Assembly: GCF_001510715.1 (NCBI RefSeq)
Contig: NZ_LMTJ01000001.1
Coordinates: forward strand, 758,340 to 822,339
Direction of reading: 5' to 3'
DNA from: Bacillus sp. FJAT-29814
GTDB lineage: Bacteria; Bacillota; Bacilli; Bacillales; Cytobacillaceae
DNA: 64,000 nt
Both the position numbers and the translations under genes were made by a program. This document shows, in pieces, positions 41,918 through 50,387 of the stretch. The notes under the pieces were generated by a model that saw nothing but the letters and a program-made list of their open reading frames with translations, was not told the origin of the DNA and did no database searches. How positions within the stretch are numbered: the first letter of the stretch is position 1; each line of letters starts with the position of its first letter.

Positions 41918-42181
41918 ATGAAAAAGAAAATATTAGTGCTTTGTACAGCCATAGGTTTAGTATCAGCAACTCCGGCATTTGCCGCGCATGAACATTATCT
42001 CGTTACCCCGGGGAAAACCATCTGTAACATAGCTAAAGGACAAACTTCAATTGCTGACCCAAATCATGGGGGGTATCATAAGTTCCATGAAAATGTGCAT
42101 ATTTCAGATGGAAGTCCTAGCATCGCCAACGGAAAAACATCTAATGTATTAGTCTTTAAGGGTGAATGCCCTTCAAATTAA
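41918..42181 (+). CDS. Small secreted protein, unknown
   Basis: 87 residues. Signal peptide MKKKILVLCTAIGLVSATPAFA with an AxA cleavage site; the mature part is about 65 residues with histidines (HEHYLVTP, HHKFHENVH-like) and two cysteines (CNIAKG, GECPSN) that could form a disulfide. The family is not recognised. AGAGGTG lies seven bases before the ATG. A strong terminator follows (42195-42221). Upstream 41663-41917 is AT-rich with no other ORF. Confidence 0.65.
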   Translation: MKKKILVLCTAIGLVSATPAFAAHEHYLVTPGKTICNIAKGQTSIADPNHGGYHKFHENVHISDGSPSIANGKTSNVLVFKGECPSN

Positions 42182-42194
42182 CTGCAAAAAACAA

Positions 42195-42227
42195 CCGAAC
42201 ATGCTGCATTAGCATGTTCGGACTATT
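42195..42227. terminator. Perfect 11-bp hairpin terminator
   Basis: CCGAACATGCT-gcatt-AGCATGTTCGG followed by ACTATTTT, between the secreted protein gene and the convergent histidine kinase gene. Confidence 0.75.
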
Positions 42228-42236
42228 TTCCCTATA

Positions 42237-43490
42237 TTAATCCGTCGCTGAATAGCTCATTTCCCGCGGCTTCAGTAACGGCTGCGTTATTGTTGGCAAG
42301 GTCACCTCAACAGTTGTTCCTGATCCCTCTTCACTTTGAATCTTTAGCTCACCGCTGTGGCTTTCAATGATTTTAAAACAAGTCATCAGCCCTAGGCCGG
42401 TACCCTTTTCCTTTGTCGTATAAAACGGCTCCCCAAGTGTTGGAATCCGTTCGACCGGAATTCCGACCCCTTGATCGCAGACCTGGATTGAAATTTTTCC
42501 TTCTTCCTTCACGGTCACCGTCACATCAATATTTCCACCGTTTGGCATTGCCTCGACAGCATTTTTAAGAAGGTTGAGAAACACCTGTTTAAGCTGGTTC
42601 TCTTCCCCCATTACCTTGGGTAACTCGCTGTCAAATTCTACGAAAATTTGGGCATTGCTCATGATCGATTGCGTATTAAAAAAGGTCACGACATCCTTGA
42701 TCAAATTCTTTACATCCAATTCGGTGAAGGCCGCTGCCGTCGGTTTGGCCAGAACCAGAAACTCGCCAACAATGTTATTGATGCGGTCAAGTTCCGTCAA
42801 AACAATATCATAATAATCTTCTTGAAGTTGATTGTGTTTAAATAGCTGAATAAACCCTCGGATTGACGTAAGCGGATTGCGAATTTCATGGGCAATCCCT
42901 GCCGCCATTTGCCCGAGCAGCGCTAATTTTTCCGATTTTTGCAGCAGCCTGTCGGTTTGTTCCCTTCTTTCAGTCACATCTTTTCCAACTGTTAAAATAG
43001 ACTCTTTTCCCCCAAAAACAATCAACAACGAAGATGCTTCAAAGAAAAACTTTGAACCGTCAAGCCGCTTAAGTTTATATTCAATATTAGTCAAAGGACG
43101 TTTTTCCTTCTTGATCAACTTGATTCTTTCTCTTAGGCGTTCCTCATATTCGTTGTCCAGAAATTCAAAAACAGAGCGGCCAAGCACCTCATCCAAGCTG
43201 CCAGCGCCAATCATCCTCAAGGTAGAAAGATTGGCATATACAATCTTATCGTCATGATAAATAAAAATCGTTTCCGGCATCGCATCAAGCAATTGTTTGT
43301 AGCTGTCCTCGCTGGCCCTTGCCTTTTTTTCGAAATGACGGGCCCTGTCATACTGCCAGCCGACAATCCAAGCAATGATCGTAAAAATAACAAAGTCGAC
43401 AGTAAAAATAGGAACCTGATGGATTAGCCATTGATAAGCGGTAAACAGTATCGAAATGCTCACGAGGGCAATCTGACCCCATATTTTCAT
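42237..43490 (-). CDS. PAS-domain sensor histidine kinase, sporulation-kinase (KinD/KinE)-like
   Basis: 417 residues. Two membrane segments (about 5-22 and 28-45) with almost no external loop, a PAS domain (about 60-180; LDAMPETIFIYHDDKIVYAN), then HisKA with the phosphorylated histidine in GIAHEIRNPLTSIRGFIQL and an HATPase domain (N-box NLLKNAVEAM, G-boxes DQGVGIP and GTGLGL). The EIRNPLTSIRGF and GLGLMTCFKIIESH wording is that of the phosphorelay kinases feeding Spo0F. No cognate regulator is adjacent, as is usual for orphan sporulation kinases. AGAGGG precedes the ATG. Confidence 0.87.
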   Translation of the reverse strand: MKIWGQIALVSISILFTAYQWLIHQVPIFTVDFVIFTIIAWIVGWQYDRARHFEKKARASEDSYKQLLDAMPETIFIYHDDKIVYANLSTLRMIGAGSLDEVLGRSVFEFLDNEYEERLRERIKLIKKEKRPLTNIEYKLKRLDGSKFFFEASSLLIVFGGKESILTVGKDVTERREQTDRLLQKSEKLALLGQMAAGIAHEIRNPLTSIRGFIQLFKHNQLQEDYYDIVLTELDRINNIVGEFLVLAKPTAAAFTELDVKNLIKDVVTFFNTQSIMSNAQIFVEFDSELPKVMGEENQLKQVFLNLLKNAVEAMPNGGNIDVTVTVKEEGKISIQVCDQGVGIPVERIPTLGEPFYTTKEKGTGLGLMTCFKIIESHSGELKIQSEEGSGTTVEVTLPTITQPLLKPREMSYSATD

Positions 43491-43686
43491 AATAATCCCT
43501 CTTGTGAAATAGTATTTAAATTATTAGTTCGACAGAAACTATCGATTTCCTTCAAAAATTATAATTACCCGATAATTATATTATGTAAACTTACTTCCCT
43601 TTCTTTTACCTATTCTGCAATGGATAATGGCGTTTATTTTCCCTGATTTGGAGTTTTAGGCGGTGCGGCAAGGGCCATCCCCATTA

Positions 43687-43717
43687 AAAAAATCCATCTT
43701 TTTAGATGGACTTTTTT
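43687..43717 (-). terminator. Terminator of the proline iminopeptidase gene
   Basis: On the minus strand TCCATCT-aaaa-AGATGGA flanked by A and T runs; T-tract TTTTTTT follows. Confidence 0.75.
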
Positions 43718-43724
43718 ATAACGC

Positions 43725-44594
43725 TTATCGGCTATCGACTGACTTCAAAAATTCGCTGACCACCTGCAAATACTCTTCTGGTTCTTCAATATACGGCAGA
43801 TGGGCACTTTGTTCAAACACGTGGAAGTTGGAGTTTGGTGCCAGACAACTGAAATACTGCGTCGATTCTGGTGTTGCTTCATCATAACGGCCACAAGTGA
43901 ACAGCGTCGGACATGTAATTTCGTTTAATCGTGACGTGCAATCAAACTCTTTTAAGTTACCTTTTACGGTAAATTCCGACGGCCCCCACATAATATTGTA
44001 AATCTCCGGATTTCGGTAGTGTCGGTTGAGTTTGAGGTGCTCTGGCCTTGGAATCCGGCAGACGAATTCATTGCCGAATACCTCTATTGCTTTTTCAAAT
44101 TCCTCTGAATCGGTTGTGCCGTTTTCTTCGCAGCGCTGGATAATTTCTTGAATCTCTGCCGGCAGCTTTTGCAGATTGCGCTTTTGATCCTGCTCCCATA
44201 TTGGTGCACTTAAGCAAGGGCTTGAAAAAATAACACTCTTCACGCCGCTCGGTTTTGTTAAGCAATACGCCGCCGCAAGCGTTGTCCCCCAAGAGTGGCC
44301 AAGAATATGCACTTCATTAAGACTTAGCGCCTGTCTGATTTGGCCCAACTCTTCGACAAAGCGGTCGATCTGCCATAATGATGGGTCGGTTGGACGTTCC
44401 GACCGCCCACATCCCAATTGGTCATACAGGATGACAGGGCGTTCTTCTTGAAGTGCCTGCAAGCATTCGAGTGAATAGCAGGATGAACCCGGTCCGCCGT
44501 GGAGCACAATTACCGGCGTCCTACCCGTTCCTTTATCGTACTTCTGATAATAAACCCTTCCCCCAGTTACTTCGATAAGTCCTTCTTCTAGCAT
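43725..44594 (-). CDS. Proline iminopeptidase-family alpha/beta hydrolase
   Basis: 289 residues. HGGPGSSCYSLE is the oxyanion signature of prolyl aminopeptidases, followed by LYDQLGCGRSERP, nucleophile elbow GHSWGTTLAAAY (Ser), an aspartate in TCGRYDEATPE and the histidine in SAHLPYIEEPEEY. It removes N-terminal proline from peptides or hydrolyses related amides. No signal peptide, so cytoplasmic. The family is about 290-310 aa, so complete. Confidence 0.87.
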   Translation of the reverse strand: MLEEGLIEVTGGRVYYQKYDKGTGRTPVIVLHGGPGSSCYSLECLQALQEERPVILYDQLGCGRSERPTDPSLWQIDRFVEELGQIRQALSLNEVHILGHSWGTTLAAAYCLTKPSGVKSVIFSSPCLSAPIWEQDQKRNLQKLPAEIQEIIQRCEENGTTDSEEFEKAIEVFGNEFVCRIPRPEHLKLNRHYRNPEIYNIMWGPSEFTVKGNLKEFDCTSRLNEITCPTLFTCGRYDEATPESTQYFSCLAPNSNFHVFEQSAHLPYIEEPEEYLQVVSEFLKSVDSR

Positions 44595-44707
44595 ATCTAT
44601 TCTCCCCTTTGTTGGTTTTGTTTTTGTTGAGGACAGTTTTACCTTTTTCTCATCCCAATTTGACCGAAGTTACCCTCTAATTCCCCAAAAGAAGGTAACT
44701 AAAAACA

Positions 44708-45874
44708 TCACCCATGTGTAATTCCAATCTTGTTTTTATTCACAAATGAATGATACAACACCAGGCCTACGCAGCCCGCGAAGGCGCTGTAACTAATCAA
44801 CTTGTACAGGGCTACTCCACTCAGATGATCGAAAATCATGCCACCCGCTAATGAGCCGATGATCCCCGAGAGGCCGAAGAATACTGAAATAAATACCTGC
44901 TGGCCGGTCGAACGGAATTTAGCCGGAAAATAATTTGTTGCATATTGGAAGGCGCATAAGTAAAAAACACCAAAAGTTATTCCGTGCAACGCCTGCAGCC
45001 AAACTACCTCAAGCGGCGCCGAGGCGGCCGAAATCAGAATCCAGCGCAGCCCGTATAAGGCAGCGGCAATGACCATAAAGGTCATTTCATTAAACCACCG
45101 AATCCAAACCGGGCTTAACATAAAGATCAACGCCTCACACGTAACACCGACAAACCACGACAAGCCGACCAACGACTCATTCCCGCCCAGCTCTTTTATG
45201 TACAAACCAGAATAAATATCATTTGTCCTGTGGCCGATCGTCACAAACATGATAAACACCAAAAAGGCAACAAACCGCGGCTGAAGCACCACCGAAACAG
45301 CCCCTTTTAAATTGACCGGATCGGCTGGGACATTCACATCCGTCAATTTCCAGCAAACCGCGAACGTGAGTAGCGCAAATAATAAATATGGATACATCAG
45401 ATTTCCAATGCCGATTTTTAAAAGAATCTGCCCGCCAAGGAACGAGGTGACGGCAAAGCCCGCCGACCCCCACATTCGGATTCTGCCGAAGGAAGCGCCA
45501 GCCGTGAGGGCTGTGCTTAGCGCGAGGCTATCCCCTAACGCTCCGATTGGAATAAACAGCGAAAAGAAAACGCCGCAGACTAACAGCAGCAACAAAAATC
45601 CCTGCACCTGAAACATGACCAAGCTGCTGATGATGACCCCGATTAAACAAATAAATAACATCCGTTTAATCGTTTTGTATTTATCACTCATATACCCAAA
45701 AAACGGCTGAAAAAACAGCGAGGTAAACGGGCCGATCGCCATGATCCAGCCGATTTCAGTCCCCGTTAATGCTTTGTCCTGAAAATACAGCGGCAGAAAT
45801 GTCCCGATAAGGGTATTGGATGAATGATAAAAAAATAGAAAAATAGACAAATAGATGATTGGTCGTTTATGCAA
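44708..45874 (-). CDS. MFS transporter, HcaT/LacY-like (MFS_1_like)
   Basis: 388 residues, 12 membrane segments. FFYHSSNTLIGTFLPLYFQD and WIMAIGPFTSLFFQPFFGYMSDKYKTIKRM follow the phenylpropionate/nucleoside-like MFS group (HcaT, YwbF type); LHGITFGVFYLCAFQYA is the matching segment in the second half. The substrate is unknown. It starts at TTG (45874) about eight bases after GGAGG; codons upstream of that are not supported. The gap on its 3' side holds a weak AGTTACC...GGTAACT inverted repeat. Confidence 0.82.
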   Translation of the reverse strand: MHKRPIIYLSIFLFFYHSSNTLIGTFLPLYFQDKALTGTEIGWIMAIGPFTSLFFQPFFGYMSDKYKTIKRMLFICLIGVIISSLVMFQVQGFLLLLLVCGVFFSLFIPIGALGDSLALSTALTAGASFGRIRMWGSAGFAVTSFLGGQILLKIGIGNLMYPYLLFALLTFAVCWKLTDVNVPADPVNLKGAVSVVLQPRFVAFLVFIMFVTIGHRTNDIYSGLYIKELGGNESLVGLSWFVGVTCEALIFMLSPVWIRWFNEMTFMVIAAALYGLRWILISAASAPLEVVWLQALHGITFGVFYLCAFQYATNYFPAKFRSTGQQVFISVFFGLSGIIGSLAGGMIFDHLSGVALYKLISYSAFAGCVGLVLYHSFVNKNKIGITHG

Positions 45875-45928
45875 GTAAAATTCCTCCTTATGACCTCTCA
45901 ATTTTACAGCAATTTCCGCTCAATAAAA

Positions 45929-45960
45929 AAGGATTTTTCAAAAAGTTTTTGAAAAATCCC
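45929..45960 (-). terminator. Terminator of the GT2 gene
   Basis: GGATTTTTCAAA and TTTGAAAAATCC form a 12-bp stem right after the glycosyltransferase stop codon, followed on the minus strand by TTTTTT. Confidence 0.75.
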
Positions 45961-45964
45961 ATAG

Positions 45965-47302
45965 TTACTTCCACACCCTGCGCAGGTGCATTAATTCCTG
46001 AACATAACCCCAAACAGAGATCGGTGCCATTATGATTTGATAACACAAAACATACAGAATAAACCCGGCCCAATTTTTTCGAATCCGCAAGTTCAAAGTC
46101 TTGAATACATTTTTCTGGAACCGCAGCAAAATATAGTTGGTCAGCAAAGTTAGCGGCAGGACAAAGAGTGTATGAGGTCCGACAATCCAGAAATAACCGA
46201 AGAAGCATAACAGGAGGCCTGGAATCCAAACAAATGTATACACGACATCAAGATATGGCATCAATAGGTTTGACCCAGTCAAGTAGCGAGTGAAAATCAT
46301 CGGATGCTGCCACGGCTTTACTCGCTTCAACGCTTCAATCATCCCCCGGGCCCAGCGGCTGCGCTGACGGGCGAAGTGTTTGATTTTGATTGGAACATCA
46401 GTAAAAGCGACAGCCGTCGGCTCAAAATAAACCTTATAGTGTTTTTCTAAGAAGGCCCATGTTAGCACAATGTCCTCACCGATTGCATCTGGCCAGCCCC
46501 CCACTTCTCTAATCACGTCAGCGAGATAAAGGCTGTAAGCTCCTTGTGCCACAAGCGTTCCCTGATACAGCCCCTGAAGCCGTTTAATCGAGGCAATTCC
46601 CAAAAAATAATCCCATTCCTGAATGTGGGCCAGCCAGTTTTCCCGGCTGTTGCGGACGAGGACGGCCCCGGCAATTGCGCAGACGTTATCAGGAGAAGAC
46701 GCCATCCTTGCCATCAACCGGCGGACCGCCTGCGGGTGCAGCAATGTATCGGCGTCTAGCGTAATGACATATTTCGTTTTAACGTGACTCAGGCCCGTAT
46801 TTAAAGCAAAATTCTTCCCTGGTGTTTTTTCAAAAAGAACCGTCACGTTCAATCCCAGTTCGGCGCCTAACTGCTTTGCCACTTGAGCCGTTCGGTCGGT
46901 GGAATTATTATCAATCACATAAACAAGGAGGTTACCGCGGTAATCCTGTTTGGCAATTTGCTTTAGGGTCTCGACAATGCCTTTCTCTTCATTCCAGCAG
47001 GCGATTAAAACCGAAACTGGTTCGGTCGGGGTATCAATTTTAAAGCTCGGCTGCCTGTCAAAAAGCAGACTTACCACAAGAAAGGCATTTAAATATCCTG
47101 GAATGTAGGCGATACCAGCAATGATCGCAATCGCAAGCGGAACCGTGACCAGCTCCCCCAGTTCTTTTACCCAGGGAATCGATATCACGATCGATACGAT
47201 CATCCAGATCAAGGCAACGCCATGACTGAGCCAAAATTTCCATAATACCGGAATGTAACGTCTTTTATTCGAGTAGAAGGGAGATTCGGTTTCTTTATCC
47301 AT
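45965..47302 (-). CDS. Membrane glycosyltransferase family 2 (processive, PgaC/BcsA-like)
   Basis: 445 residues. Two N-terminal membrane segments, a GT-A catalytic domain (about 90-310) and three or four C-terminal segments. Catalytic marks: VIDNNSTDRT, LDADTLLHP (DxD), the base in GEDIVLTW and RQRSRWARGM (Q/R-x-x-R-W) for processive synthases. This layout fits beta-linked polysaccharide synthases such as poly-N-acetylglucosamine or hyaluronan-type enzymes. No deacetylase or export partner is adjacent, so the product is open. AAAGG precedes the ATG. Confidence 0.87.
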   Translation of the reverse strand: MDKETESPFYSNKRRYIPVLWKFWLSHGVALIWMIVSIVISIPWVKELGELVTVPLAIAIIAGIAYIPGYLNAFLVVSLLFDRQPSFKIDTPTEPVSVLIACWNEEKGIVETLKQIAKQDYRGNLLVYVIDNNSTDRTAQVAKQLGAELGLNVTVLFEKTPGKNFALNTGLSHVKTKYVITLDADTLLHPQAVRRLMARMASSPDNVCAIAGAVLVRNSRENWLAHIQEWDYFLGIASIKRLQGLYQGTLVAQGAYSLYLADVIREVGGWPDAIGEDIVLTWAFLEKHYKVYFEPTAVAFTDVPIKIKHFARQRSRWARGMIEALKRVKPWQHPMIFTRYLTGSNLLMPYLDVVYTFVWIPGLLLCFFGYFWIVGPHTLFVLPLTLLTNYILLRFQKNVFKTLNLRIRKNWAGFILYVLCYQIIMAPISVWGYVQELMHLRRVWK

Positions 47303-47374
47303 TAAAAAGGCCTTTCAAGATGTTTTAATTCATATTGTTTACTAAAACAAGCACGAAATTCCCCAAATCCAATG

Positions 47375-47740
47375 TTAAAAAGTACCGCCCAACATCATGC
47401 CCAGGAAGGCCAATAAAATTCCAAATCCGTAGCTCAATCCATTATACAGGTAAAATTCTTTGCGTTTCCCGTCCGCATAGAGTTGGACACCCTCCAGTTT
47501 GAACGTGGAAAACGTGGTAAACGCTCCCATGAACCCGGTGCCGAGCAAGAGGAATCCGAATTTGTTCATGCCCGCCCCGATCATCATCCCCAGCAAAAAG
47601 GAACCTGCCAGATTGATCGTCAGAGTGGCGACCGGAATCTTGGATGGAAACCAGCGGTTAAGCAATCGGCTAAGGGAAAATCGTGAAATCGCGCCAAAAA
47701 ATCCGCCAACACCGACCAAAACCATATGTAAAAATGTCAT
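47375..47740 (-). CDS. crcB: Fluoride channel CrcB/FluC, subunit 2 of a pair
   Basis: 121 residues, four membrane helices. GGFFGAISRFSLSRLLNRW, LTINLAGSFLLGMMIG and GFMGAFTTFSTFKLEGV are the family motifs; the N in NLAGS and FTTFSTF line the F- path. It removes cytoplasmic fluoride. It overlaps the first crcB by 4 bp (ATGA-type coupling); adjacent pairs are thought to form heterodimeric channels with opposite insertion. Confidence 0.93.
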   Translation of the reverse strand: MTFLHMVLVGVGGFFGAISRFSLSRLLNRWFPSKIPVATLTINLAGSFLLGMMIGAGMNKFGFLLLGTGFMGAFTTFSTFKLEGVQLYADGKRKEFYLYNGLSYGFGILLAFLGMMLGGTF

Positions 47741-48114
47741 TCGCTTGCCCCGCCTTTCCTAAAACGAAATCCAAGCCGACTCATCGCCAAGCCTCCGAAA
47801 AAACTGAGTAGAACATATGCAAGCGCGAAAAACAACTCGTCCTCCCTGAATAAATTGACCGTTTCGACACTAAAAGTTGAAAAAGTAGTAAACGAACCGA
47901 CAAAGCCCGTGGCAATCGCCGTCTTAATTGAATCGGACAAGGATATTTTTTTAAAAACGACAGTCGTCAACCAAGCCAAAAGGAAACTTCCGGCAAGGTT
48001 GATGGTCAAGGTGGCCACAGGGAACAAGCTGCTCTCCCCCGTCAGTCCCAAACCGATTAAATATCTTAACAAAGCGCCCAAAAAACCGGCAATCCCGACA
48101 TAGATGTACACCAT
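47737..48114 (-). CDS. crcB: Fluoride channel CrcB/FluC, subunit 1 of a pair
   Basis: 125 residues, four membrane helices. GFLGALLRYLIGLGL, VATLTINLAGSFLLAW and GFVGSFTTFSTFSVETV match CrcB. The ATG at 48114 follows GGGGGA by eight bases; the upstream part of the open frame passes through a terminator and cannot be real. A strong terminator hairpin sits immediately upstream of the ribosome site. No fluoride riboswitch aptamer (GGCGAUGG...CUGAUGGC) was found in front of it. Confidence 0.92.
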   Translation of the reverse strand: MVYIYVGIAGFLGALLRYLIGLGLTGESSLFPVATLTINLAGSFLLAWLTTVVFKKISLSDSIKTAIATGFVGSFTTFSTFSVETVNLFREDELFFALAYVLLSFFGGLAMSRLGFRFRKGGASE

Positions 48115-48131
48115 CGAAACATTCCCCCAAC

Positions 48132-48167
48132 GAAAAAAACCCTGCCGGCAGCAAAAAAGCCGGCAGG
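48132..48167 (-). terminator. Terminator hairpin directly upstream of crcB
   Basis: On the minus strand CCTGCCGGC-ttttttgct-GCCGGCAGG followed by GTTTTTTT, only about 20 bp before the crcB ATG. Two TATAAT-like boxes (48199-48194 and 48190-48185) lie just upstream, so a transcript would begin about here and meet the terminator almost at once. Either an attenuator or a leftover terminator; the real crcB promoter is not clear. Confidence 0.65.
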
Positions 48168-48274
48168 AGCTCAAACATTACTCCATTATAGATATTATAC
48201 CCTTTAAAACTTTCAAAAAAGAATGTTTCTGTTGCATTTTTTTGGCCAAAAAGCGAATCTGATTGTCACACCCT

Positions 48275-48395
48275 AAGGATATCCGCGGCAAAATCCAATA
48301 TATCCGCGGGTTTGAAGGTTTTATCCGCGATATTTGAAATATATCCGCGATAAATTCGATATATCCGCGATAAATCAAATATATCCGCGAACCCG
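48275..48395. repeat. Six-box TATCCGCG array (copy 2)
   Basis: TCCGCG at 48282, 48303, 48324, 48344, 48364 and 48384: intervals 21, 21, 20, 20, 20, identical to copy 1 at 10311-10413 and in the same strand orientation. Spacer sequences differ considerably (for instance GGTTTGAAGGTTTTA in unit two). It lies between the end of the 612-aa kinase gene and crcB. Confidence 0.8.
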
Positions 48396-48426
48396 CCATT
48401 TCCCCCACTCCACCCGAGTAGATACC

Positions 48427-50265
48427 TTATCCCACCGGCAAAATGACCTCAATAATCGTGCCCTGGTCGTCGCTCCAGAAATGGACGCTGCCGTGATGGT
48501 TTTCAATAATTTGCTTGGAAATCATAATCCCCAAACCGGTGCCGCCTTCCTTTGTCGTAAAGAACGGTTCCCCAATCCGTTTTAATACGTGCGGCGGGAT
48601 GCCGACTCCGGTATCCTTGAAGAAAATTTTCACCTTGTCCGTACCTACTCTCTTTAATTCCACGGTAACAGTTCCACCGTCCGGCATCGCCTCAATCGAA
48701 TTTTTAAAAAAATTGATAAATACTTGTTTAAGCTGGTTTTTATCGCAGTTAACCAACAGTTGTTTGAAATCTGTTTCTATGTAAATCAGCACATTGTTCA
48801 TAATTGCCTGCGTATCGATTAGCGTTTTAATTTCTTCAATCAACAAGATCAAGTCGACCGTTTCTATTTTTGATTCCTGCGGTTTTGACAGAACTAAAAG
48901 CTCACTTAGAATCAGCTCAATTCGCTCTATCTCCGACTGGATAATCTCCACGTACGCTTTGTTATCCAATTGCACCTCCATTAGCTGGAGGAATCCCTTA
49001 ATCGCGGTTAATGGGTTTCGAACCTCATGGGCAATTCCCGCCGCTAACTGTCCGGCAACCGACAGTTTTTCAGAATGAAGCAGAAGATCCTGAGTTTTCT
49101 TCCGCTCGGTGATATCGCGAATAATGATGTGCTGGGCTGATTGATTATTAAAATACGTAGGTATTCCTTTTATCTCTGCGTCAAAAAAAGTGTCATCCAT
49201 TCTGGTAATCTTATATTCCTGAAAATCGATAGTATCACCGTTATGAACGGTTTCAATCATCTCTCTGGCTTTTCGATGGTCTACAGGATGTATAAAATCC
49301 AAGAACCTTTTGGCCAAAATCTCGTCACTTGTTTCCGCACCTAATAACTCAAATCCGGTTTCGTTAATAAAGAGGATATCATTAAAATCCGTGATTACGA
49401 CAGCATCGGGTGAATGCTCGACTAAGTCGCGAAACGCCCGTTTTCGGCTCCATAGGTCTTCCTCAGCCTTGATCCTTTCGGTAATGTCCCTAAACACAGA
49501 CACGACTTCAACGACAGTGTTCGTTTCCGGATCGACAATCGGCTTACTTAGTGTCTCAATCCAAATAAGCTCTCCATCTTTCTTGCGGACGCGGTAGTTG
49601 CCGCGAGTGTTTTCTAGTAGTGTCATTGAAATATTATGATTCGTGTTAGCTAGGTCCAAATCCTCAGGATAAATCAGTTCGGAATAGGATTTGCCGACAA
49701 CCTCCTCAGGCGTGAAACCAGAAATCATTTCACAGGAGGGTGAAATATAGACGATCTTTCCCAGCAGGTTCGTACAGACGATTACATCGAGCACGTTTTC
49801 GGTTAATACCCGATGGAACTCTTCAATCTCCCTAACCTCTGCCTTTTTCTTTTTTATATGGCTAATATCTCTAGCCACCAAGCAAATTCCGATAATTTTA
49901 TTATCGGCACCGATGGGGATGTTGGTGACATTGACATCGACAAATGCTCCGTCTTTGGTCTGCATTTGACAATCAAAGTTTTGCACCCGGCCCAGCGTCG
50001 CTTTATGACAAGCATGGAACAATCGATCAAGGCAATCCAGCGAAAAAAACTGCTGCTTTTTCATATGCAGCGCTTCTGCAGCGCTATACCCGGTTAATTT
50101 TTCAAATGTCGGATTAACCTTCACCACATACCCTTCCAAATCCAAATAGCAAATGGCATCCTTATTCTCATTAATTAGGACTTCATTGTTGCTAATCCTC
50201 TCATCAGCATATTTCTTTAATAACAATTGTTTCTCGCTCTTTAAATTCTCTACAGGACTGTTCAT
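48427..50265 (-). CDS. Soluble multi-PAS histidine kinase, KinA/KinE-like
   Basis: 612 residues without membrane segments. Three PAS domains (about 30-140, 150-275, 280-395; NPTFEKLTGYSA, VYISPSCEMISGFTPEEVVG, LFINETGFELLGA), each followed by a PAC-like DIT/DIS motif. HisKA has its histidine in GIAHEVRNPLTAIKGFLQLME, and the HATPase region has NFFKNSIEAMPDGG, DTGVGIPP and GTGLGIMISKQI. A cytosolic sensor likely feeding the sporulation phosphorelay; the VRNPLTAIKGF box resembles KinA/KinE. A DUF2294 gene lies upstream on the same strand, separated by a terminator. Confidence 0.88.
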   Translation of the reverse strand: MNSPVENLKSEKQLLLKKYADERISNNEVLINENKDAICYLDLEGYVVKVNPTFEKLTGYSAAEALHMKKQQFFSLDCLDRLFHACHKATLGRVQNFDCQMQTKDGAFVDVNVTNIPIGADNKIIGICLVARDISHIKKKKAEVREIEEFHRVLTENVLDVIVCTNLLGKIVYISPSCEMISGFTPEEVVGKSYSELIYPEDLDLANTNHNISMTLLENTRGNYRVRKKDGELIWIETLSKPIVDPETNTVVEVVSVFRDITERIKAEEDLWSRKRAFRDLVEHSPDAVVITDFNDILFINETGFELLGAETSDEILAKRFLDFIHPVDHRKAREMIETVHNGDTIDFQEYKITRMDDTFFDAEIKGIPTYFNNQSAQHIIIRDITERKKTQDLLLHSEKLSVAGQLAAGIAHEVRNPLTAIKGFLQLMEVQLDNKAYVEIIQSEIERIELILSELLVLSKPQESKIETVDLILLIEEIKTLIDTQAIMNNVLIYIETDFKQLLVNCDKNQLKQVFINFFKNSIEAMPDGGTVTVELKRVGTDKVKIFFKDTGVGIPPHVLKRIGEPFFTTKEGGTGLGIMISKQIIENHHGSVHFWSDDQGTIIEVILPVG

Positions 50266-50306
50266 CTCTCTATCTCAGTTCCTTTCCCCATAATCTTCTA
50301 ACACTA

Positions 50307-50348
50307 TAAAAAAAGCCAAGACAGGACAAAAAATCCCATCTTGGCTTG
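50307..50348 (-). terminator. Terminator of the DUF2294 gene
   Basis: On the minus strand AAGCCAAGA...TCTTGGCTT followed by TTTTTTT, between DUF2294 and the kinase gene. Confidence 0.8.
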
Positions 50349-50387
50349 TGTTTAGCTCAATAGTAATTGTCTAACTCACTTCCGCCT

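Noticed and set aside
48115..48280. Fluoride riboswitch upstream of crcB
   Set aside because: Only a terminator and TATAAT-like boxes are visible; the aptamer core (GGCGATGG and CTGATGGC-like blocks) is missing.
48178..48408. 76-codon minus-strand ORF over the TCCGCG array
   Set aside because: Its residues (isoleucine/arginine repeats) come from the box array; no start signal.
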